The notes beneath the pieces were generated by a model, which had not been told where the DNA came from, did not search any database, and worked only from the letters and a program-made list of their open reading frames with translations. Of a stretch of DNA of 64,000 bases, positions 54,252 to 63,159 are shown piece after piece. Each line of letters begins with the position of its first letter. Within the stretch, counting starts at the first letter, position 1. The stretch is from assembly GCA_964593455.1 (NCBI GenBank), contig CAZQHK010000015.1, positions 1-64,000 of the forward strand, read 5' to 3'. Source of the stretch: CAZQHK01 sp964593455 (lineage in GTDB: Bacteria > Muiribacteriota > CAYSPT01). Made by a program: the position numbers and the translations under genes.

Positions 54252-55244
54252 TTACACCAGCGCCCCACCGCATGAGGATCCGGCCCCGGCAGTGCAGCCG
54301 AAACAATGTTTTCCCGTGACGATCCGCCGGGTGGACAAGACGGTTTTATCGAAGTAACGGATCTGGTCGGGGACACCGCTTTCCACCGGATAACCAAGCG
54401 CCAGGTTGAAATCGCAGTCATACAGAGTACCGTCCCAGCCGACACTCACCTGCTGCCGACACATCAGGTTTTCCAGCGTCTGATCGTTGAACGAATCGAG
54501 CAGCAGGTTCCAGTATTCTCCTTCCCGGCTGCTCGAGTGAAGATCAATGCCGAAACGGCCCAACGGCATGTTGGTAATGGTATGCAATCGGGTGAAGGCA
54601 ACATCGTGACGGTCTGCCAGCTCACGCCGGTAATCGGATTCCAACATCTCTTGAAGAGGCGGCAGAAAGGGTCCGCTGGGATTGTACACGAGATCGAGCG
54701 GAAACTGGGGATCTATTCCATATCCGAATCCGTTGAGAAGCCTTATGGCATCGATTATTTTTTCATAGACACCCGCTCCCCGCTGAGCACGCACATTCTC
54801 TTCGAGATAACAGGGAACCGAGGCCACGAGCCGGACCTTGCGGTCCCGGTAAAACTTGGCCAGCGGTTCCATCCCGGGTTCGAACAGTACGCTCAGGTTG
54901 GTTCTCACCTTGACCTGGAGCCTGTGATCACACAACGATGACACGAAACGAACGAAATGAGGATTAAGTTCGGGAGATCCACCGGTTATATCTACTAAAC
55001 AATTATCCAGATCACTGCACGCTTCAATGACGTCCTCCATGGTATTCCAAGACATCATCTCGGGGCGCTGCGGCGAACAGTTCAGGTGGCAGTGTTTACA
55101 CGTGAGGTTGCACCGGTACCCAAGGTTTACCTGTACGATATCCAGGTCCCGCGCGTACAGACCGCTGCACCCCAGGGCGGCAATATGCTCTTCGAACTCG
55201 TTTCCACCCGGATAGACGTTCTCCACCTGGCCCAATACCTCCAT
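54252..55244 (-). CDS. arsS: Arsenosugar-type radical SAM protein ArsS
   Basis: 330 aa. Radical SAM motif CNLTCKHC (about 48-55) followed by HLNCSPQRPEMM, GGSPELNPHF, and the DUF3641 C-terminus CFGCTAGAGSSCGG. ArsS makes an arsenosugar precursor with other genes of an ars operon, none of which is here. Ordinary Cys, not selenocysteine, is encoded throughout. It may act alone or with genes elsewhere. Confidence 0.88.
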   Translation of the reverse strand: MEVLGQVENVYPGGNEFEEHIAALGCSGLYARDLDIVQVNLGYRCNLTCKHCHLNCSPQRPEMMSWNTMEDVIEACSDLDNCLVDITGGSPELNPHFVRFVSSLCDHRLQVKVRTNLSVLFEPGMEPLAKFYRDRKVRLVASVPCYLEENVRAQRGAGVYEKIIDAIRLLNGFGYGIDPQFPLDLVYNPSGPFLPPLQEMLESDYRRELADRHDVAFTRLHTITNMPLGRFGIDLHSSSREGEYWNLLLDSFNDQTLENLMCRQQVSVGWDGTLYDCDFNLALGYPVESGVPDQIRYFDKTVLSTRRIVTGKHCFGCTAGAGSSCGGALV

Positions 55245-55317
55245 TCGATTTACTTCATTAATATGAGAGATTTCCTTACCATACTATAACTATAAAATGT
55301 CCTCCGTTTGTTCCGGG

Positions 55318-55464
55318 TCAATAACCGGCCACGGTGGGAGGAAAGATATGAAAATCCGGACCCGACGTAATAAGAGCAAATATCAGCCAGAGTATGATAA
55401 TAATCAGGGGAGGCATGATCCACCACTTTTTGTGTTTCATCATGATGGAGAAAAAAGAATTCAT
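55318..55464 (-). CDS. DUF5989 micro-membrane protein, short form
   Basis: 48 aa: MNSFFSIMMKHKKWWIMPPL then one hydrophobic helix and a short tail. The HKKWWIMPPLIIIILW core is nearly identical to the 65-aa protein at 56655, so it is a paralogue, but the C-terminal end (PDFHIFPPTVAGY) differs from the usual S.IAPFVYTLF end. Weak GGGGGAT ribosome site. Too short for standard gene callers. Confidence 0.7.
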   Translation of the reverse strand: MNSFFSIMMKHKKWWIMPPLIIIILWLIFALITSGPDFHIFPPTVAGY

Positions 55465-55565
55465 TTTGATACCGATTATCCCCCAAATTACCCGCGGCTC
55501 GCTTACCGCTAATTTTCATATCATCCAACAGAAGACTAACAAACCAGTAAACAAAGAGTCGATAA

Positions 55566-56621
55566 TCACGGGAACAGGTCGGCCGCGTGCCGGTTCATGT
55601 AATCGGCCACGGTATCAGCCGCAATTCCGTGAGCTATCTCGTTTGGGTGCTGGTCAATAGGGTGCACCCAGAGTTCGGGACCTCTGAATGATTTATACGC
55701 CGGCAGCAGATCGAGGACGAGAATATCGTTGGACTCGCAATGCTGGCGAATCGTGTCATGAATAGCCGTGAAAGGATAGTTTTTATCCAGACTGTAAAAG
55801 TACGGAAAGATAACCACCATCATGGTAATGTTACGGTCCCGGCACATGGCCTTCATGTCGATAAGAGCCTGGCGGCACCGTTTCCATCTGACACTGTCTT
55901 CACGGTAGTAACCGTTGAACGTTTTTATGTGTGAACGAGCCTGGGAGGTAAAAAGATACCGTTGGCGCACCCATCCCCACAGGGATGAGTAATTTGACAA
56001 GACATCTTTAGAATTATCGGCGATGGCGTAATGCCGGTAATATTCCAGCGCGGGGTTTTTCATGTCCTCTTCTTCTTTTACATCATCGAGCGCGAAATAA
56101 ACCATGACACAATCAGGATCATAATCCAGACCACGATACTCCAGGAGTTCCTTCTGGTTCACGGTATTGTAGTAAATCATCGCGGCGTTTACGGTCTCGA
56201 TACGCGGCTGTTCCCGTCCTTTTTGCAGTAACTTCTCCAATTTAGCTAAACATACATCGTCTTCTTTCACGCCGTTGCCCCAGAGAAAGCTGTCACCCAG
56301 CCCTAGAATACGGTATGTTCCCGCCGGTTTTCGGATAGAATGATCCCGCCCGCGCCAACCCGTCAAATTATGGTGGTGATCGATAGAGAACCCCGGATCG
56401 AAATAGTTGCGGGGATCCGAATCGTAGGTAATTCGAACCGTAGATTTAGGGTAAAAATTGTATGGGCTACACGAGTCAAAAGCGGGATCGATAAAAAGCG
56501 AATATTTACGCGGTTCGTGGTATCGGGCTTCCAATCCGGAAACGGTGCAAACGATTTCCAGCACCGCCAGAGCAATTATAACAGACAGGACCGAAAGAGC
56601 AATTTTCTTCCATAGAGGCAT
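55566..56621 (-). CDS. Membrane-anchored SGNH hydrolase
   Basis: 351 aa. N-terminal anchor (about 6-28), then an SGNH/GDSL-like domain: nucleophile ILGLGDSFLWGNG, and the DxxH pair as PIDQHPNEIAHG. It probably removes or transfers acyl groups on a cell-surface glycan outside the inner membrane. Encoded between two DUF5989 genes, the arrangement usual in exopolysaccharide clusters, but carbamoyltransferase and SxtJ genes are missing. ATG with AGGTGA. Confidence 0.85.
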   Translation of the reverse strand: MPLWKKIALSVLSVIIALAVLEIVCTVSGLEARYHEPRKYSLFIDPAFDSCSPYNFYPKSTVRITYDSDPRNYFDPGFSIDHHHNLTGWRGRDHSIRKPAGTYRILGLGDSFLWGNGVKEDDVCLAKLEKLLQKGREQPRIETVNAAMIYYNTVNQKELLEYRGLDYDPDCVMVYFALDDVKEEEDMKNPALEYYRHYAIADNSKDVLSNYSSLWGWVRQRYLFTSQARSHIKTFNGYYREDSVRWKRCRQALIDMKAMCRDRNITMMVVIFPYFYSLDKNYPFTAIHDTIRQHCESNDILVLDLLPAYKSFRGPELWVHPIDQHPNEIAHGIAADTVADYMNRHAADLFP

Positions 56622-56654
56622 ATGGAGTCACCTGTAATTTTCAATGCGCTCATT

Positions 56655-56852
56655 CTAAAAGAAAGCATAGACGAAAGCGATAAACGACTGGTCCGATGTA
56701 AAAAGCGCAAACAATAGCAAGAGTATAATAAGAATAAGCGGAGGCATAATCCACCATTTCTTATGCTCCATCAATACCGTGAAGAGAGACCTTGAACCAG
56801 ACCGGCCTTCTTCATCTTCATTCGCACAATTCAATTGGTGCCGGTTATCCAT
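56655..56852 (-). CDS. DUF5989 membrane protein
   Basis: 65 aa. Acidic N-terminus, the conserved MEHKKWWIMPPL motif, one membrane helix and the usual SFIAFVYAFF end. Lies 33 bp before the SGNH hydrolase gene. A Met at about residue 28 could be an alternative start. Confidence 0.8.
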   Translation of the reverse strand: MDNRHQLNCANEDEEGRSGSRSLFTVLMEHKKWWIMPPLILIILLLLFALFTSDQSFIAFVYAFF

Positions 56853-57096
56853 ACTGTCCCTGCTTCGTTATTCTGTTATTGGTAAATTGTTATCAGCCCG
56901 GTAAACATACTAACAAACGCGAGAACAGGTAGTCAATAAACAGCGACAGACATTGCAAAACAGAAGCAATGAGATTGCCCGACGATTGCCGGTATGTTCG
57001 TTTTGAAACAATCGGTCCTGATAGTGAAGGAAAAGAGCTGCTGGTACTGTCGTTACTCTTTGCATAAATTGAGGAGATATACTATAGTATTACATT

Positions 57097-59157
57097 ATGA
57101 ACTGCCCTTCTTGCGGAGCAGAGATAGATTCTGATCATTCACTGGCCCAACTGATAGTATGCCAGTATTGTAACTCGGCTATCGTGCTTGATGAAAAAGC
57201 CACCCGGGTAGCCGGAAAGATGGCGGTGCTGGCCCAGACACCGGGTCCGTTTTACGTCGGCGGCGCCGGCAGCTACAGGAACCGGCGGTTCCGGGTAATC
57301 GGGCGGGTGCGTTACGGGTACTCCAAGGGCTTTTGGGACGAGTGGTACGTTGAATTCGACGGCGGTACCACCGCCTGGATAAGCGAGGACGAAAACACCT
57401 TCAGCTTGGAGCGGTGTGACGATATGGCCACGGCGCCGGTGGAATGGGAGTCCGCCCAACCCGGTACCATCATACCCATCGGTGACGCGCAGCTTCACCT
57501 GGACGAGAAAGATGTTGCCGTTTGTGAAGGAGGCCAGGGACAACTTCCATTTCCGGTCCTGACCGGTGAGGAGGTACCGTTTCTAGAACTTAGTTCCGAT
57601 AAGCAGTTTGCCACGATCGAGTACGAGGAGGACGGTAGCGCGCGTGTGTTTTTCGGGCGGCGTATTCGGATAGATCAAGTGGAAATGGACATGACCGCCG
57701 AGGAAGCCGGAGTTACTGCCGGTGCCGGTTTACCCGACGTAGAGCGGGACGCCGGTGAGGGAGCGCGGGAGCGGATTGTCCGCAAAGAAGACCGTGTCAA
57801 AGCACTGAAGTGTTTTTCCTGTGGCTCTCCTCTGGAGATTCCCGATCTCAATGCCGAATCCATGTCATGCCAGTACTGCGGCTCTAACCTTGACCTGACA
57901 TTGCGCCGTGTTTCCTGTCCGGGCTGCGGGGCCACGGTCCCCGTTCAGGGTGGAGACTCAGCCGGCAGCGTAGTATGCTCCCATTGCCGATCCCAGCTCG
58001 ACATCAGCAGCGAAGAGCCCTCGGTGCTGGGTTCATTGACCAGCAAAGCCCGCCCGCGGATACCGTTCAAAATTGGCCAGGAATGCAATTTACGAGGCCA
58101 GAATTACCGGATAGCCGGACACATCCGTTTCTCCGAAATAGATGAAGGGCAGTATTACCACGCCGACGAACTGCTGCTATTCAGCAAAAAAGCCGGTTAC
58201 AGGTGGCTTATTCTGGAGGACGGTAATTTCTCGCTCTCTCAGGAGTTGACTCAGCGGCCGACCACTATCACTCCTCTCTATGCCAGCCAGAAACAGAAAT
58301 TTCATTTTGATGGCAGAGAGTGGACCGTTTTCGATACCGGTTCCTCAAAAATCACCTGGGTGGACGGAGAACTGCCGTGGGTGGCCGAGTTGGGAGACTC
58401 AGCCGCCTACATGGACGCCATTAACCCGCCTTACACCCTCACTGCCGAGTGGACCAAGGAAGAGATGGAGTGGTACCAGGCCGAGTTTATCTCCCGCGAA
58501 GAGATAGCGAAGGCTTTCAAGATGAGCGAAAGTCAGTTGCCCTACGTCCCGGGAGTGGCGCCCAATCAGCCCTTCCTCACGACGCCGTTTCGCCGACAAT
58601 CTTCTCTGGTCATGGCCGGGTTCGCCGGGCTTTTCCTCCTGTTCGTACTCTGGTCATTGGTCAAGATGGGACGCAAGTGCGCCAACCTGGATTTCAGCAC
58701 TAAACTGTATTCTGAGGAGTACCTGAGCGAACCGTTTACCATCAAGAGCCGCAATGCTCTCTGCCAGGCCAAATTCGATGCCAACGTCAGCAATAACTGG
58801 GTATACCTCGATGTGGCGGTCATCAACGCCAACGAAGAAGCGGTGCTCGATTTCTCCACCCAAATGTCATACTACAGCGGCTACGATGGGGGAGAACACT
58901 GGTCGGAGGGCAGTAAAGACGATTCAGTGGTGTTCAAACTCAAAGATGCCGGGGAGTACCGTCTCCTGATTAAAGGTGACTCAGAGGGTTCGAGTAGACC
59001 GGGAGTTGGGGCCGTGATCCGCGAAAACATAGTTCTTACCAGGTATTTCCTGTTCGCTTTTTTAGCATGTCTTATCGGCGCCGGCATCGAGTTTGCCAGG
59101 AAGATGAATTTCGAGCAGAAACGATGGGCGCCGGTTACTGAAGACGATGATGACTGA
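57097..59157 (+). CDS. Zinc-ribbon and double DUF4178 membrane protein
   Basis: 686 aa. N-terminal zinc ribbon (Cys 3, 6, 22, 25), a first DUF4178 domain (about 45-180; GSYRNRRFRVIGRVRYGY...WDEWYVEFDGG), two more zinc ribbons (CFSCG...CQYCG, CPGCG...CSHC; about 235-305), a second DUF4178 (about 325-470; GQNYRIAGHIRFSEIDEGQYYHADE), a membrane helix (about 512-535), an extracytoplasmic beta domain and a last helix (about 645-665). DUF4178 proteins are found next to spermidine synthase-like and DUF350 genes. First gene of the SPFH module; upstream TATACT/TATAGT sequences suggest a promoter just before the start, but I cannot choose between them. Confidence 0.85.
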   Translation: MNCPSCGAEIDSDHSLAQLIVCQYCNSAIVLDEKATRVAGKMAVLAQTPGPFYVGGAGSYRNRRFRVIGRVRYGYSKGFWDEWYVEFDGGTTAWISEDENTFSLERCDDMATAPVEWESAQPGTIIPIGDAQLHLDEKDVAVCEGGQGQLPFPVLTGEEVPFLELSSDKQFATIEYEEDGSARVFFGRRIRIDQVEMDMTAEEAGVTAGAGLPDVERDAGEGARERIVRKEDRVKALKCFSCGSPLEIPDLNAESMSCQYCGSNLDLTLRRVSCPGCGATVPVQGGDSAGSVVCSHCRSQLDISSEEPSVLGSLTSKARPRIPFKIGQECNLRGQNYRIAGHIRFSEIDEGQYYHADELLLFSKKAGYRWLILEDGNFSLSQELTQRPTTITPLYASQKQKFHFDGREWTVFDTGSSKITWVDGELPWVAELGDSAAYMDAINPPYTLTAEWTKEEMEWYQAEFISREEIAKAFKMSESQLPYVPGVAPNQPFLTTPFRRQSSLVMAGFAGLFLLFVLWSLVKMGRKCANLDFSTKLYSEEYLSEPFTIKSRNALCQAKFDANVSNNWVYLDVAVINANEEAVLDFSTQMSYYSGYDGGEHWSEGSKDDSVVFKLKDAGEYRLLIKGDSEGSSRPGVGAVIRENIVLTRYFLFAFLACLIGAGIEFARKMNFEQKRWAPVTEDDDD

Positions 59158-59171
59158 GAAGAGGTGAAATA

Positions 59172-59381
59172 GTGCACAAAGCCATTCCCGTGCTGGTGGC
59201 CGGTATGCTCTTATTATCCGGTTTCCTTACCTGGGCAAGCACCAGCGGCGCCGGTGTTCCTAAACCGGTGAAGAAACCAATCAGTATCCGTGAAGGCTCG
59301 GTCCGTACCGCTGCGGCGGGGACCCGTCGGCACCGGCGCAGTCGTTATTTCGGCGGCGGCGGCCATAACTACGGAAAATAA
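59172..59381 (+). CDS. Small secreted basic protein
   Basis: 69 aa. Signal peptide (about 1-23) and a basic, Gly-rich tail (RRHRRSRYFGGGGHNYGK). GTG start after GAGGTG, 14 bp after the DUF4178 gene. Similar short basic secreted proteins are seen in PspA/DUF350-type operons; I cannot name the family. Confidence 0.65.
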   Translation: MHKAIPVLVAGMLLLSGFLTWASTSGAGVPKPVKKPISIREGSVRTAAAGTRRHRRSRYFGGGGHNYGK

Positions 59382-59445
59382 AAACAGCACCGGATAGAAC
59401 TATTTTTTGGAGAAAACAAGGGTTACCGAGAAGGAGGGGTATGCA

Positions 59446-59667
59446 GTGCCTGAAGAGATAATAAAAGAATTCTGGCAGCTCATACCGACCATTCTTTACT
59501 TTCTGGTCGGGCTGGGGTTGTTCGGGTTCAGCGTCTGGCTGATGGAAAAAGTCACACCGTTTTCCATTCGTAAGGAGATCGAAGAAGACCAAAACGTGGC
59601 CCTGGGAATCACCATCGGCGCCACCCTGATCGGACTGGCGATCATCCTGGCGGCGGTTATCAAGTAA
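59446..59667 (+). CDS. DUF350 membrane protein
   Basis: 73 aa from GTG 59446, which follows GAAGGAGGGG at good spacing (a TTG 39 bp upstream has no site). Two membrane helices separated by EKVTPFSIRKEIEEDQNVALGI; TPF.....I.....N.A is the DUF350 pattern. Usual partners: PspA-like, DUF4178 and spermidine synthase-like genes. Confidence 0.85.
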   Translation: MPEEIIKEFWQLIPTILYFLVGLGLFGFSVWLMEKVTPFSIRKEIEEDQNVALGITIGATLIGLAIILAAVIK

Positions 59668-59737
59668 CGGGGGCAGATTCTGCGGAAAACCCGATTTTTT
59701 CGGGTAGTAACGGTTTTCAGATATTCAGGTGGTGATT

Positions 59738-61309
59738 ATGGGTAGCACATCGCCGTCCGGCGGGAAACTTGATCGCTCGGCGGGCCTGGTTTTGATACTT
59801 TTTATATTCGTGCTGGCTATCTGCGGTTTGGTGTATGAGCTGATTGCCGGTACCCTCTCCAGCTATCTGCTGGGCGATTCGGTGACCCAGTTTTCCCTGG
59901 TCATCGGGCTGTTCCTGACCGCCATGGGCTTGGGTTCGTACCTGTCAAAATTCATCACCAGGAACCTGCTGGCCCGGCTGATTGGGATGGAAATAGCAGT
60001 AGGATTGGTGGGCGGCATGATGGCCCTCATCGGATTCGCAACCTTCTCTCTGTCCTCATATTACGTACCGGTCCTCCTGGTTATGATCGGCCTGATCGGT
60101 ACCCTGGTCGGTCTTGAGGTCCCGCTCATGGTCAGAATTCTGCGGGAGATAAGCTCGCTACCCATCACCCTGGCCAACGTGCTGTCGGCCGATTACGTGG
60201 GCGCTCTGGTGGCTTCCATCGTGTTTCCGTTCCTGCTCTTGCCCCAGTTTGGCGTGGTACGGGCGGGACTACTGATGGGCGTGGTCAACGTAGTGGTGGC
60301 GGGAGTGGTACTCTGGCGTTTAGCTCCGTTTTGCGGTCGTGCCAGCAGACGTTTGAAAATCGGGTGCGCCCTGGCGTTAACAATCCTGATACTCTCCTTT
60401 GGTCTGTCCGGAAAACTGGTCGCTTTACTGGAAAACAAGCTGTACGAAGACGAGGTGATTTATGCGTGTGACACCCAGTATCAACACCTGGTTCTCACCC
60501 GCTGGCGTGAGGATATCCGGTTGTTTCTCGACGGCCACCTCCAATTTTCCAGTATTGACGAGTATCGGTATCACGAAGCGCTGGTACATCCGGCCATGAT
60601 TTCAGCCAGACGGCGGAATACGGTGCTGATACTGGGCGGAGGTGACGGGCTGGCGGCCCGGGAAGTGGCCAAGTACCCGCAGGTAGAACGGATCGATATC
60701 GTCGACATCGATCCCGTGATCACGAACCTGTTCAGGAACAACGTCACACTGAGTAAACTCAACCACGGTATACTTTCGGATTCCCGGGTACAGATTCATA
60801 ACATCGACGCCATGAAATTTTTGAAAGACACTGCCGGCCTGTACGACGTCATTCTCATCGATTTACCCGACCCCAGCGGAGTCAATATTGCCAAACTCTA
60901 CTCTAGAACATTTTTCAGCCTGGTGGGCCGCCATCTGGCGGATGGAGGCCGTCTGGCCTGCCAGAGCACCAGCCCGTTCAGATCCCGGGAGGCGTTCTGG
61001 TGTATCGTACACACCATGGAAGCCGCCCGGTGGGGAGCGGAAGGGCTGCGGCATCGGTTAGCCGTGCATCCTTATCACACCGTGGTGCCGACCTTCGGGA
61101 CCTGGGGTTTCGTCGTGGCCGGCGAAGACCTGCTGGAGGCACCGCAAGCTCCTCTGACAGTCCCGACCAGGTATCTTACGCAGGAGATCCTGAGCGGATT
61201 GTTTGTTTTCCCTCCGGACATGACCGAGGTGAAAACGCCGGTAAGCAGGCTGGACGATCCGGTGGTCAGCCACCTGTACCGGCGCGGCTATCACCAGTAC
61301 CTGGAATGA
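59738..61309 (+). CDS. Membrane-fused spermidine synthase-like aminopropyltransferase
   Basis: 523 aa. Six or seven N-terminal membrane helices (about 10-230) joined to a class I methyltransferase-fold domain with the spermidine synthase-type motifs ILGGGDGLAAREV (about 295), IDIVDIDPVI, DAMKFL and VILIDLPDP, whose final Asp is the usual catalytic one, and YHEALVHPAM. ATG 59738 has AGGTGGTG before it; the GTG at 59729 is weaker. It should move an aminopropyl group to a polyamine at the membrane surface, but no decarboxylase is in the window, so the donor source and substrate are open. Confidence 0.85.
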   Translation: MGSTSPSGGKLDRSAGLVLILFIFVLAICGLVYELIAGTLSSYLLGDSVTQFSLVIGLFLTAMGLGSYLSKFITRNLLARLIGMEIAVGLVGGMMALIGFATFSLSSYYVPVLLVMIGLIGTLVGLEVPLMVRILREISSLPITLANVLSADYVGALVASIVFPFLLLPQFGVVRAGLLMGVVNVVVAGVVLWRLAPFCGRASRRLKIGCALALTILILSFGLSGKLVALLENKLYEDEVIYACDTQYQHLVLTRWREDIRLFLDGHLQFSSIDEYRYHEALVHPAMISARRRNTVLILGGGDGLAAREVAKYPQVERIDIVDIDPVITNLFRNNVTLSKLNHGILSDSRVQIHNIDAMKFLKDTAGLYDVILIDLPDPSGVNIAKLYSRTFFSLVGRHLADGGRLACQSTSPFRSREAFWCIVHTMEAARWGAEGLRHRLAVHPYHTVVPTFGTWGFVVAGEDLLEAPQAPLTVPTRYLTQEILSGLFVFPPDMTEVKTPVSRLDDPVVSHLYRRGYHQYLE

Positions 61310-61348
61310 ACCGAATAGTACAGTATTAAGCACAATAACAGGAGAGGA

Positions 61349-61891
61349 ATGAATCACATGGAAAATCTGGCAGGAAAAGTAATGCAGGACCGCAACTGGT
61401 TCGAACAGTTGGGGCTCAAGATTCCGGGATTCAAAGGATATCTCGACAAGGAGCTCAGACGGGAGACCGATAAGATCCTGCGAGAGTTTCTGGCCAAGCG
61501 GGTGGACGAGCTGCGGGGTCGGCTCGATCCGGTAATGCGGGACCTGGTGGACAACGGCGGTCTCATGGTAGTCAACGAAGTGGACCGGGTCAAGAAAGCC
61601 ATGGAGAAACTCGTGAGCCGCCTGCGTTTCGCCACGTACGGGTACTCGGGGCTGTTCGATGCAGTCAAGGTAGGAGAAGAGGAACTGAACCGCCTTTACA
61701 TGTTCGACATGGCTCTGACCGAACGGATAGACGGGCTGGAGCAGGCCGTGGGTGAAATAGGAGCAGCGGTGAACGATCATCAGCAGCTCAAAGCAGCCAC
61801 CAGGAAAGCCCTGGACATGGCCCGTGAGTTCGATGAACACTTCAGTAACCGGGAGCGGCTGATCTGCGAGCCCACCGGGACGGAAATGTAA
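61349..61891 (+). CDS. Helical protein of the SPFH module, unknown
   Basis: 180 aa, all-helical by appearance, charged and without a signal or membrane segment: GFKGYLDKELRRETDKILREFLAKRVDELRGRL, an amphipathic middle and DMALTERIDGLEQAVGEIGAAV as a likely coiled coil. Its place and helical nature suggest it takes the role of a PspA-like partner for SPFH, though it is not visibly PspA. ATG 61349 with AGGAGAGGA; an ATG 12 bp downstream is also possible. Confidence 0.7.
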   Translation: MNHMENLAGKVMQDRNWFEQLGLKIPGFKGYLDKELRRETDKILREFLAKRVDELRGRLDPVMRDLVDNGGLMVVNEVDRVKKAMEKLVSRLRFATYGYSGLFDAVKVGEEELNRLYMFDMALTERIDGLEQAVGEIGAAVNDHQQLKAATRKALDMAREFDEHFSNRERLICEPTGTEM

Positions 61892-61906
61892 GGAGGATGA
61901 TCCTGC

Positions 61907-63094
61907 ATGGCAATACGCATGGAAGTTATCAAATATTTTGACGAGACGGGACAGGCTATCGTCCACCGGGAGCCGCCGTCAGGTTCGATCGATATCAAAC
62001 TCGGCGCGCAGCTCATTGTCCAGGAGAACCAGGAAGCGGTCTTCTTCCGCGACGGCAAGGCCTACGACACGTTCGGTCCGGGCAGGTTTACCCTGACCAC
62101 ACAGAACGTGCCGCTTCTCACCCGGCTTCTGACCATCCCCTGGGAAGAATCACCGTTCCAGGCACAAGTCTATTTCGTGGCCAAGAAAACTTTTATCGAT
62201 CTCAAGTGGGGCACCAAGGAACCAATCCTCTTCCGCGACACGGAACTGTCCATGGTCCGGCTCAGAAGTTTCGGCAAGTTTTCGATCAAGATACAGGACA
62301 GCATGGTCTTCATCGGCCAGCTGGCCGGAACGCAGGGAAAGTATACCACCAACGAGGTAGAAGACTTTCTGCGGGACCTCATCGTGTCCCGCTTGACCGA
62401 CCTTATGGGTGAGAACCTGCAAACCATTATCGATCTGGCCCAGATGTACGACGAACTGGCGGCGGGTCTCAAAGCCCGGGTAATGGAGGATTTCACCAAG
62501 TACGGAATCGAGCTGGTGGATTTCTTCATCGGGGCCATCACCCCACCCGAAGAAGTCCAGAAGATGATCGACGAGCGGGCCGGCATGGGAGCCCTGGGTA
62601 ACCTGAACCAGTACATGCAGTTCAAGGCCGCCCGGGCCATGGGCGATGCCGCCAAAGGCGGCGGCGGTGGAGCCGGCGGAGCCGGGGGTACCGCCTCCGC
62701 AGGCATGGGGCTCGGTCTCGGCGCCGGGTTCGGCGCCATGATGCCGGGAATGATCGCCAACAGTATGGCCCAGGCCGGCGGAGGTGGAGGCGGAGCAGTG
62801 CCAGCGGCCGCGGCGGGAGCGGCTCAAACAGCCCAGGCACCCGCTGGTCAACCCTGTCCAAAATGCCAGGTGGTGGTAGCGGCAACCTCCAAGTTCTGCA
62901 CCGCTTGCGGGACTCCCATGGCGGCCATGATCGCCTGCTCCAACTGCAGCGCTCAACTGGCCGCGGGAAGCAAATTCTGCGGGGAGTGCGGCACCCAGCA
63001 GACCCAGGCCGCTCAGCCGGCTACCTGCGCCAAGTGTAACGCCGAGCTAACGCCGGGCGTTAAGTTCTGCGGGGAGTGCGGCACCCCGGTGTAA
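61907..63094 (+). CDS. SPFH (YdjI-like) protein with three zinc ribbons
   Basis: 395 aa. SPFH core (about 1-220; IVQENQEAVFFRDGKAYDTFGPGRFTLTTQNVP... EDFLRDLIVSRLTDLMGENL), a Gly/Ala-rich linker (about 245-310), then three tandem zinc ribbons (CPKC...CTAC, CSNC...CGEC, CAKC...CGEC). This layout matches Bacillus YdjI, which recruits a PspA protein to the membrane. Excellent ribosome site AAGGAGGATG; 15 bp after the helical protein gene; last gene of the module, closed by a strong terminator. Confidence 0.9.
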   Translation: MAIRMEVIKYFDETGQAIVHREPPSGSIDIKLGAQLIVQENQEAVFFRDGKAYDTFGPGRFTLTTQNVPLLTRLLTIPWEESPFQAQVYFVAKKTFIDLKWGTKEPILFRDTELSMVRLRSFGKFSIKIQDSMVFIGQLAGTQGKYTTNEVEDFLRDLIVSRLTDLMGENLQTIIDLAQMYDELAAGLKARVMEDFTKYGIELVDFFIGAITPPEEVQKMIDERAGMGALGNLNQYMQFKAARAMGDAAKGGGGGAGGAGGTASAGMGLGLGAGFGAMMPGMIANSMAQAGGGGGGAVPAAAAGAAQTAQAPAGQPCPKCQVVVAATSKFCTACGTPMAAMIACSNCSAQLAAGSKFCGECGTQQTQAAQPATCAKCNAELTPGVKFCGECGTPV

Positions 63095-63121
63095 CGTGTC
63101 ACTGAACCATTCAAACGCGAG

Positions 63122-63159
63122 AAAAAAAGGCCTCTCCGAATACGGGGAGGCCTTTTTTT
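63122..63159 (+). terminator. Bidirectional terminator after the SPFH module
   Basis: AAAGGCCTCTCC-GAATAC-GGGGAGGCCTTT with 7-base A and T tracts on both sides. Serves the plus-strand module and the convergent aminotransferase gene; its last bases contain that gene's stop codon. Confidence 0.95.

Noticed and set aside
54122..54445. Small protein encoded by the gene-end repeat (similar peptide in both copies)
   Set aside because: Similarity holds at the DNA level over all frames, frames lack starts and sites, and the third copy breaks after nine codons.
54252..55244. Selenocysteine in ArsS
   Set aside because: No in-frame TGA is present; all motif positions are Cys codons.
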